The position numbers were made by a program, and so were the translations under genes. Under the pieces are notes generated by a model, which worked only from the letters and a program-made list of their open reading frames with translations, searched no databases and was not told the origin of the DNA. From Alphaproteobacteria bacterium (GTDB taxonomy: Bacteria; Pseudomonadota; Alphaproteobacteria; CBDBCS01; JAHZLG01), in contig JAHZLG010000101.1 in assembly GCA_022599995.1 (NCBI GenBank), positions 1 through 7,149 on the forward strand: a stretch of DNA of 7,149 nt. The letters are read 5' to 3'. How positions within the stretch are numbered: position 1 is the stretch's first letter; each line of letters starts with the position of its first letter. Below are positions 1 through 4,998 of the stretch, in pieces.

Positions 1-1617
1 CGGCGCAATAGACTGCAGCATTGTCTGCTGAACCCTATCACTCAACCCCGTCAACACAAGCTGGGCACCGAGAACGTTAATCAGGTTAAAGAAATTCTGG
101 AACCCAATAAACACAGTTGAATCAAATCCTTGTACATTCGTGAAGTCGAGCAAAATGATTTCGACCTCGCTATCAACATCGTCAATATCCTTTTGTATTC
201 GTGATAGCAGTTGGTGCTCCGCGCCGTAGAAGAGGAAATTCTGCAGAATGAACCCAATGACGGATTTGCCCTTAGCTTGAAGGGTTTGGAATTCGGCCTC
301 AGAGTAATCCGTCGAAGAATGAAACCATGTGCAATCGAATATCGTGCGAAACACCGTAACCCGCGAGTACTGACGCACAAAAATGATTGCCGAAAGCACC
401 GTGCCGACCGGAATCGATACCTGAAACCCATAAGCGATGGAGATAAAACCGATGCTGGCCGCCAAAGAAGTATCGATCAGCTTGCTCTTCGTCACATTGG
501 CAAGAATCCAATTGAACAACAGATCGGAGAGCATGTACAGCGAGACGCCATAGGCAATGTACACCGGCACGATAGCAAGAAAGTGGTGTCCCCAAAAAGC
601 AGCAACCACAAGGATGCACGCCGCGGTAACGGTGGCGACGCGGAAGCTGACTCCTCGGGTATTCAGGACTCCGTGGGTAATCCGCGACGAAATTCCCGGG
701 GGCCCATTTCCCAGAACCCCGGCGAGAAAATTCCCCACCGCAGGGGCGGTAAGCTGACTACGAGCCAGCGAAGACGTATACAGCGAGGCGAAATAGATGC
801 TCAAAATGAACAGTATCAGGCTCATCGCCAGCAAGTCGGGAATCGTCGCGTTGAAGACTTGCCGGGGTAGCTCGGAGATGTTGAAGATCGCCGAAGTGTT
901 GAAGGGGATGGAATCTAGGTTTGCCAGCCAGGTCTTTTGGTAGTCACTAGAAACCGAGTCTGTCACCGCAAAATTGACGATAAAATAGTCAACGTAGATC
1001 ACGAAAAGGAGCAACAACGGCAACACACGGTGGGCGCGGAAAAACTGTGACGCAAACATCAATGCCACACAAAGGATGATGCCATTGCTTATCTCGACCG
1101 TGAAGATGTCGGTGAAGCTGGCAAGTGACGCGAAAGCATCATCGTGTCCCGTGCTGTAATCGATGACTCCCTTGAAGCCTATCCAAATCACGGCGAGCAA
1201 GAATCCATTCATCACCGGCAGCGGGATATAGCGGGCAACATTCCCCAAACTGGTGAACCGCAACACCAAGAACGCGACCCCAATGAAGATGGTCGCGAAA
1301 GCAACAAACGACAGAAGCATTCGATCAAGGGAAGTCACGATCGCAAGATCGGTAAACACCCCCAGCACATCGGCCAAAATAGCCGATAGCATGACCGCAC
1401 TAATGATGGTCGGCACGGCAATCATTTTGCTCCGCGCAGGGGCAAAAATGGTGTAGGACACCATCAGAAAAATCGCACAGCTCAGTGACATGCCGATCCC
1501 GTAGGGCACGAGGTGCGGCGCAAGCGCACCCAGCATCACGACGGCAATTGAAATGCAGAGGAAGAATATCCAGCAGGCGATCAGGGCACCAGCCATCACA
1601 CTGGCAATAGGACGCAT
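1..1617 (-). CDS. SulP (SLC26-like) anion permease with STAS domain, 3' end outside window
   Basis: The minus-strand frame is open for all 539 codons from ATG at 1617 to the window edge. The product is a polytopic inner-membrane protein of the SulP family, which moves sulfate, bicarbonate or other anions by secondary transport; the substrate cannot be read from sequence. Residues 1-425 are hydrophobic, with many membrane segments. SulP-type signatures are VARYIPLPVMNGFL (127-140) and NFLAGVLGNGPPGISS (296-311), followed by VRQYSRVTVFR (414-424). Residues from about 450 form a STAS domain, with ILLDFTNVQGFDS (488-500) carrying the conserved Asp-Ser and VLTGLSDRVQQ (521-531) after it. Relatives with this architecture often have a C-terminal cyclic-nucleotide-binding domain, which would lie beyond the window. 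An in-frame stop lies a short way upstream of the ATG and no other start codon intervenes, so 1617 is the first possible start; its Shine-Dalgarno is weak. The gene is divergent from the methyltransferase. By eye it is less GC-rich than the rest and free of simple repeats. Confidence 0.9.
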   Translation of the reverse strand, partial: MRPIASVMAGALIACWIFFLCISIAVVMLGALAPHLVPYGIGMSLSCAIFLMVSYTIFAPARSKMIAVPTIISAVMLSAILADVLGVFTDLAIVTSLDRMLLSFVAFATIFIGVAFLVLRFTSLGNVARYIPLPVMNGFLLAVIWIGFKGVIDYSTGHDDAFASLASFTDIFTVEISNGIILCVALMFASQFFRAHRVLPLLLLFVIYVDYFIVNFAVTDSVSSDYQKTWLANLDSIPFNTSAIFNISELPRQVFNATIPDLLAMSLILFILSIYFASLYTSSLARSQLTAPAVGNFLAGVLGNGPPGISSRITHGVLNTRGVSFRVATVTAACILVVAAFWGHHFLAIVPVYIAYGVSLYMLSDLLFNWILANVTKSKLIDTSLAASIGFISIAYGFQVSIPVGTVLSAIIFVRQYSRVTVFRTIFDCTWFHSSTDYSEAEFQTLQAKGKSVIGFILQNFLFYGAEHQLLSRIQKDIDDVDSEVEIILLDFTNVQGFDSTVFIGFQNFFNLINVLGAQLVLTGLSDRVQQTMLQSIAP

Positions 1618-1682
1618 AGCTTCTTGATAGGGCGCGAGGTGAGAATAGGACGATCAACGAGGTAGGTGTCGACTTACAGCAA

Positions 1683-1713
1683 ATTATGTGCCCCCACACC
1701 AAGCGGGGAGCAA
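1683..1713 (-). promoter_or_regulatory. Weak candidate promoter for the SulP gene
   Basis: Read on the minus strand, CATAAT (1683-1688) matches five of six bases of the sigma-70 -10 box. TTGCTC (1708-1713) lies upstream as a possible -35, but the 19-nt spacer is longer than ideal. It would give a leader of roughly 55-60 nt before the SulP ATG. This is a by-eye match only. The 1618-1765 intergenic region shows no convincing promoter for the plus-strand methyltransferase and no tRNA or terminator. Confidence 0.25.
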
Positions 1714-1754
1714 CAAGGGCAAAGGAATCGACATCCTCCGCGCAAATAGGGTAT

Positions 1755-1759
1755 AGGAG
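1755..1759 (+). promoter_or_regulatory. Shine-Dalgarno AGGAG that sets the methyltransferase start
   Basis: AGGAG lies 6 nt before the ATG at 1766, a good distance. The earlier in-frame ATG at 1760 abuts the AGGAG directly and is unlikely to be used. The protein starting at 1766 (Met-Leu-Gly-Ile...) also aligns with the start of NpmA (Met-Leu-Ile...). Confidence 0.7.
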
Positions 1760-1776
1760 ATGCCTATGTTAGGCAT
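1760..1776 (+). promoter_or_regulatory. Small hairpin with the methyltransferase start codon in its loop
   Basis: ATGCCT (1760-1765) and AGGCAT (1771-1776) are perfect inverted repeats around a 5-nt loop, ATGTT, that contains the start codon at 1766. In RNA a G-U pair (1759-1777) could extend the stem. The structure abuts the AGGAG. An effect on translation is inferred only, and a 6-bp stem can arise by chance. Confidence 0.4.
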
Positions 1777-2488
1777 TGTCATTGGCAAGCAGATCGTTGC
1801 AACTGACACCCTCCCCGCAACCATGGGAGGATACCAAGAATGCCATATCGATTTGGGATGCGGGGATGGCAAGTATATTGGGAAAATCGCCGAGGCACAC
1901 CCGCATGTCTTTTGTTTGGGCATCGATGCGGTCGCCGCGAACGTCGCTGAGACGAGTCGGAAGCGGCGAAAACAGGCCAACCTTGCCTATGCCCGCGCCG
2001 GAGCTGAGAGCTTGCCCGAATCTCTGCACGGCACCGCCGATCGGGTGTCGGTTATCTTGCCATGGGGCAGTCTGATGCTGGCGGTTGGCGGTGGAGGCGG
2101 AGGTAATTCTGCGACCCTCGGCCTGATCGCCCGTCTGTTGAAACTGCACGGCACGCTCGAGGTCGTGCTCAACCTTTCGGTCTACCAAAACGATCCGCTG
2201 TATGCGTCGAAACAAGGCTTGGATGACTTGCCCGACCCCACGGACAAGAGTGCCCTCCAAGCGGCCTACGCCCGGGTTGGATTGACCGTCATAGACCATC
2301 GGAAAGACGTCCCTCTGCCGCAAACACGCTGGGGACGGCAGCTCCACCGGCAACGGCGTCAGGCTGTCGGAATCGTCGCCAAGATAGCCATTGCCAATGA
2401 GTCGCAGGGAGAAGAAACCCCAAGGACATCCGACTCAGGGGATAAGGCAGGCGCAAAGGCAACATCGAGCCTTACCTCAATGGCGTGA
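1766..2488 (+). CDS. KamB/NpmA-like 16S rRNA (adenine-1408-N1)-methyltransferase
   Basis: The 240-residue product is a class I SAM-dependent methyltransferase. The family adds a methyl group to N1 of A1408 in the 30S decoding site, which blocks kanamycin- and apramycin-type aminoglycosides. Visible motifs follow NpmA in order: HIDLGCGDG (27-35, SAM-binding motif I), LGIDAV (51-56, acidic end of strand 2), AGAESLP (78-84), ILPWGSL (97-103) and TRWGRQL (187-193) followed by an Arg-rich stretch. W100 and W189 correspond to the two Trp residues that hold the flipped adenine in NpmA, and E81 to its active-site-region Glu. Two oddities are a Gly6 run (108-113) just after the PWG motif and a low-complexity tail of about 30 residues (from about 210). 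NpmA has 219 residues. The tail overlaps the end of lpxK on the other strand. TrmB-type tRNA methyltransferases share the fold, but the PWG and RW-G motifs favour KamB/NpmA. Active resistance is inferred, not shown. Confidence 0.82.
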   Translation: MLGIVIGKQIVATDTLPATMGGYQECHIDLGCGDGKYIGKIAEAHPHVFCLGIDAVAANVAETSRKRRKQANLAYARAGAESLPESLHGTADRVSVILPWGSLMLAVGGGGGGNSATLGLIARLLKLHGTLEVVLNLSVYQNDPLYASKQGLDDLPDPTDKSALQAAYARVGLTVIDHRKDVPLPQTRWGRQLHRQRRQAVGIVAKIAIANESQGEETPRTSDSGDKAGAKATSSLTSMA

Positions 2489-3690
2489 ACTGTCGCGACT
2501 CCGTGTCCGTGTCCGTGTCCGTCGAGCGTGATAGGGGCACACAATTCTTTCAACATCGCCGACGATAGCTTGACCCGATCCTTCGAGGTCATAAAGAAGG
2601 CAACATCACCTCCGCCGCGAACACCGCCTTCCTGCGATCGAACTTGTGCCGTCGCCTCGGCACGCAGGTGCTGTATATCGCTCGCATCATAGCGATGGTG
2701 GTCGGGGAAGCGGATCATTCGATGCCACTGTCGTGCCACCGGTTGCCCATCGTGCGTCATCGTCGTTACCGCATCGAAAAACCGATCAGGGTTGGCGATG
2801 GCAGCAAAGGCGAGCGCATGGTCGGCGCAAAACTGCGTCAGCACGGCGTCTTGTCGGCTTTCGCTTGCCTGCAACAAGGTGGCCTTGCCGATGGCCGTGT
2901 ATTGCGGAATTGGCGCGTGGGGCAGCTTAGGAGACGTTGGGTCGGTGTACACAATGGCATGACATCGCTCGGCACATGCGGCCAGCGGCTCGCGCAAAGG
3001 GCCGGCGGGGAAGAGGCGGTTGTTGCCAAATCCACGTTTTGCCCCGACCACCAGTATCCGCAAGGTGGGGCATAGCCCCGGGTTCAACAAGCCATCATCA
3101 CTAAGAACAACAAGTGGTCTGTTGTCTTGCTCTTGCGGGCTGCGACGATCACGGATGAGGGCGATTGCCTGCTCGACGGCGGCTCCGCGGTTGCTGCCGA
3201 CAACGACGGGAATCGATGCATCCAGCTGTTTTGCCATCATCAGCGGTTCATCCCCGACCTGCTCGACCACATCGTGGGCAGGGTCAACGGCACGGGGGGC
3301 AGGCTCCTTGGCGCGCATGCGCCCGAAGTGCCCGGGGCGGTAGCCGCGCGACACAATAGCCACATCGCTGCCTAGAGCAGACAAGTCGCGCGCAAGCTGT
3401 AGCACGACCGGTGTCTTGCCGCTTCCTCCCACTGTGGCATTGCCGACTGCCACCACGCGCACCAACCCCTTGGCGGCCAAGGACGTTTCAGCAGGAAACA
3501 GAAAGCGGTGCTTGGCGGGTTGTCTTTGCAACCGCCCTAGTCGCCGCTGTAGCCCGACACGATAGCCACGTGCGAGCAGGCGGGCATAGAGCGGCACCGC
3601 GCGTTGGGGGGTGCCGTCGCCGTCCTCAGTCATCGAAACTGTTGCAGTGGGGTTACCCTCGGTGCCCCAGAATGCCGGAGGAGTGCGCAT
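2359..3690 (-). CDS. lpxK: Tetraacyldisaccharide 4'-kinase, lipid A synthesis
   Basis: LpxK uses ATP to phosphorylate the 4' position of the tetraacyldisaccharide-1-phosphate precursor, giving lipid IVA at the cytoplasmic face of the inner membrane. Visible in the 443 residues are a Walker A loop GNATVGGSGKTP (83-94), SRGY (114-117), GDEP (146-149), the metal-binding DDG (198-200), RGFGNNRLFPAGPLRE (219-234), FPDHHRYDA (328-336) with the conserved His region, and MTSKDRVKL (367-375). The start at 3690 fits many alphaproteobacterial LpxK proteins, which begin Met-Arg-x-Pro-x-Phe-Trp, and has a weak AGGT ribosome site. The protein is about 110 residues longer than E. coli LpxK (328). The excess lies in a low-complexity stretch at 9-29, a Gly-rich insert at 353-362, a (HG)3 run at 392-397 and a long C-terminus. 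No strong N-terminal transmembrane helix is visible, although one is usual in the family. It is last in the asd-argD-argF-lpxK run and its end overlaps the converging methyltransferase. Confidence 0.93.
   Translation of the reverse strand: MRTPPAFWGTEGNPTATVSMTEDGDGTPQRAVPLYARLLARGYRVGLQRRLGRLQRQPAKHRFLFPAETSLAAKGLVRVVAVGNATVGGSGKTPVVLQLARDLSALGSDVAIVSRGYRPGHFGRMRAKEPAPRAVDPAHDVVEQVGDEPLMMAKQLDASIPVVVGSNRGAAVEQAIALIRDRRSPQEQDNRPLVVLSDDGLLNPGLCPTLRILVVGAKRGFGNNRLFPAGPLREPLAACAERCHAIVYTDPTSPKLPHAPIPQYTAIGKATLLQASESRQDAVLTQFCADHALAFAAIANPDRFFDAVTTMTHDGQPVARQWHRMIRFPDHHRYDASDIQHLRAEATAQVRSQEGGVRGGGDVAFFMTSKDRVKLSSAMLKELCAPITLDGHGHGHGVATVHAIEVRLDVAFAPALSPESDVLGVSSPCDSLAMAILATIPTA
2501..2522. repeat. 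Hexanucleotide microrepeat inside lpxK
   Basis: The plus strand reads CCGTGT three times in tandem, then CCGT. In the lpxK frame it encodes alternating Gly-His (residues 391-397). Copy-number change by slippage would keep the frame, because the unit is 6 bp. Confidence 0.85.
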
Positions 3691-3698
3691 CGAATACG

Positions 3699-3702
3699 AC
3701 CT
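3699..3702 (-). promoter_or_regulatory. Weak ribosome site before lpxK
   Basis: AGGT on the minus strand ends 8 nt before the lpxK ATG. It is a partial Shine-Dalgarno match. The 9-bp palindromic array begins about 20 nt further upstream, so folding of the array in the mRNA could affect access to this site (inference). Confidence 0.4.
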
Positions 3703-3721
3703 GATTGTTTCGGGTGTCTTT

Positions 3722-3934
3722 GCAGTTACCGCAGTGCCCGCAGTGCCCGCAGTGCCCGCAGTGACTGCGGTAACCGCGGTGACCGCATAACCGCTATGTC
3801 CATAGTTACTGCAGTGACTGCAGTGACTGCGGTGTCCGCAGTGACCGCATAACCGCTATGTCCATAGTTACTGCAGTGACTGCAGTGACTGCGGTAACCG
3901 CATAGCCGCGATGCCCACAGTTACCGCAGTGCTG
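3722..3934. repeat. 9-bp-period palindromic tandem array with 62-bp higher-order repeat
   Basis: About 24 short units, mostly 9 bp of the form GC(A/G)GTNNC(C/T), fill most of the argF-lpxK junction. Adjacent units create overlapping dyads such as GCAGTGACTGC and GCGGTAACCGC (5-bp arms around one base) and CTATGTCCATAG. A 62-bp block occurs at 3776-3837 and 3838-3899, differing at only a few positions, with a degenerate partial third copy at 3900-3934. Each block contains one 8-bp unit (GCATAACC at 3785 and 3847; GCATAGCC at 3900), which shifts the phase. Both strands read as Ala-Val-Thr repeats where open, a by-product of the symmetry. No known repeat family was recognised. If asd-lpxK is co-transcribed, the array sits in the mRNA just before the lpxK ribosome site. 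Confidence 0.92.
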
Positions 3935-3966
3935 GGCCTGGGATGGCTTCTTGAACAGGCAGCAAT

Positions 3967-4998
3967 TTATGCATTGCGATCGGCAAGCAACCACGCAAGA
4001 ATGGCCTTTTGCCCGTGCATCCTGTTTTCGGCAGCCTCCCAAATTTTGGACTGCTTGCCCTCGAGCACCTCGGAGGTGACCTCCATGCCGCGATGGGCCG
4101 GAAGGCAGTGCAGGAATATTGCCGACGCCGATGCCTGTTCCATCAGGGCTTGGTCGACGCGGTACGCCTCAAATTCACGGCTGGTCGTGGCGATCTCTTC
4201 TGCCGACTCGGTGCCGTCCGCATGCATCGAGTGCCACGTATCGGTGATCACGACATCGGCACCGCGCACGGCATCCGCTGCGTTCGCGTGATGGGTGATG
4301 CGTGCCATACCGCTCTCAGCCCCGCCCGCAGAGGCGGAGTGGGAGGAGGAGGAGGTGGTGGGGGGGGAGGGGTTAGCCGCAGCGACAAGGTTGCCAAAGC
4401 GTTCGGGGGCACCGACCCGCATCCGCAGCCCGAGCATCGATGCCGCCGCCATCCATGAATTCGTAACATTGTTCACATCGCCCAGCCACGCTATCTCCAT
4501 TGCGTCGAGTGGCTTGCCCAAAACATCGGCGTGCGCTTGCACGGCCATCAGGTCGGCAATGATCTGACACGGGTGCTCGTGGTCGGACAAGCTGTTGATC
4601 ACCGGCACGGTGGCGGCGGCGGCCATTTCCTCCAATCGGCCGTGCCCGGTGGTGCGCATGACAATGGCATCGACATAACACGACAGCACCCGCGCTGTAT
4701 CGGCAAGTGTCTCGCCGCGTTTCAACTGCATGTCTTTGGCGTACAGGACAATCGGATGGCCGCCCATTTCGCGGATGCCGACTTCGAAGCTCACCCGGGT
4801 GCGCGTCGAGGGCTTTTCGAACAGCAGGGCAATTGATTTTCCTGCAAGAGCATCGGCTGTCAATTGGCGGTTGCCTCGCCACGCCAGCCCTTCGGCAATG
4901 CGGGTTTGGAGCTCTTGCTTACTCCCGGCATCACGCAAGGTGAGGAAGTTCTGCGGAGCCGGGGCGGGGGCGGTGGCAGGTTGCACTGCGGCATTCAT
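3967..4998 (-). CDS. argF: Ornithine carbamoyltransferase, arginine synthesis
   Basis: The enzyme condenses ornithine with carbamoyl phosphate to give citrulline in the cytoplasm. The 343 residues carry the family's motifs: FEKPSTRTRVSFE (60-72, carbamoyl-phosphate site), HPCQIIADLM (142-151), WLGDVNN (171-177), DTWHSM (253-258, the ornithine-side loop) and HCLPAHRG (297-304). The loop reads Ser-Met-His, where most family members have Ser-Met-Gly. Compared with relatives there is an Ala/Pro-rich N-terminus of about 15 residues and a Ser/Pro/Ala-rich insertion at about 209-229. The insertion is encoded by a purine tract on the other strand that contains eight consecutive G. Start: the ATG overlaps the argD stop (ATGA) and has a good AAGGGAG ribosome site. 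The usual alphaproteobacterial follower hslO is absent; a repeat array and lpxK come next. Confidence 0.95.
   Translation of the reverse strand: MNAAVQPATAPAPAPQNFLTLRDAGSKQELQTRIAEGLAWRGNRQLTADALAGKSIALLFEKPSTRTRVSFEVGIREMGGHPIVLYAKDMQLKRGETLADTARVLSCYVDAIVMRTTGHGRLEEMAAAATVPVINSLSDHEHPCQIIADLMAVQAHADVLGKPLDAMEIAWLGDVNNVTNSWMAAASMLGLRMRVGAPERFGNLVAAANPSPPTTSSSSHSASAGGAESGMARITHHANAADAVRGADVVITDTWHSMHADGTESAEEIATTSREFEAYRVDQALMEQASASAIFLHCLPAHRGMEVTSEVLEGKQSKIWEAAENRMHGQKAILAWLLADRNA
4341..4372 (+). repeat. G-rich microsatellite inside argF, possible G-quadruplex
   Basis: The plus strand holds GGG (4341-4343), then several GGA/GGT steps, then eight G (4360-4367), one A and four G (4369-4372). 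This is the argF template strand; the mRNA is C/U-rich and encodes a Ser/Thr/Pro run. The GGA steps are codon-sized and would slip in frame, whereas the G8 run could slip out of frame. Confidence 0.8.

Noticed and set aside
211..870. Plus-strand frame of 219 codons
   Set aside because: It is antisense to the SulP gene, whose frame is open across the whole region and shows family motifs; the plus-strand product is polar, basic and unrecognisable.
1685..1712. Possible terminator-like stem, C-run and G-run in the divergent intergenic region
   Set aside because: The pairing is imperfect, there is no T-tract, and genes on both sides point away from the region, so no terminator is expected.
1760..1765. 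Earlier ATG at 1760 as methyltransferase start
   Set aside because: It directly abuts the AGGAG, with no spacing. The ATG at 1766 has good spacing and aligns with the NpmA N-terminus.
2644..3075. Plus-strand frame of 143 codons within lpxK
   Set aside because: It is antisense to the conserved middle of lpxK and has no recognisable motifs.
3604..4042. Ala-Val-Thr repeat frames on both strands across the 9-bp array
   Set aside because: The unit is a multiple of three and palindromic, so both strands give the same peptide by construction. The 8-bp units break the frames, and the ends run into lpxK or argF in the wrong frame.
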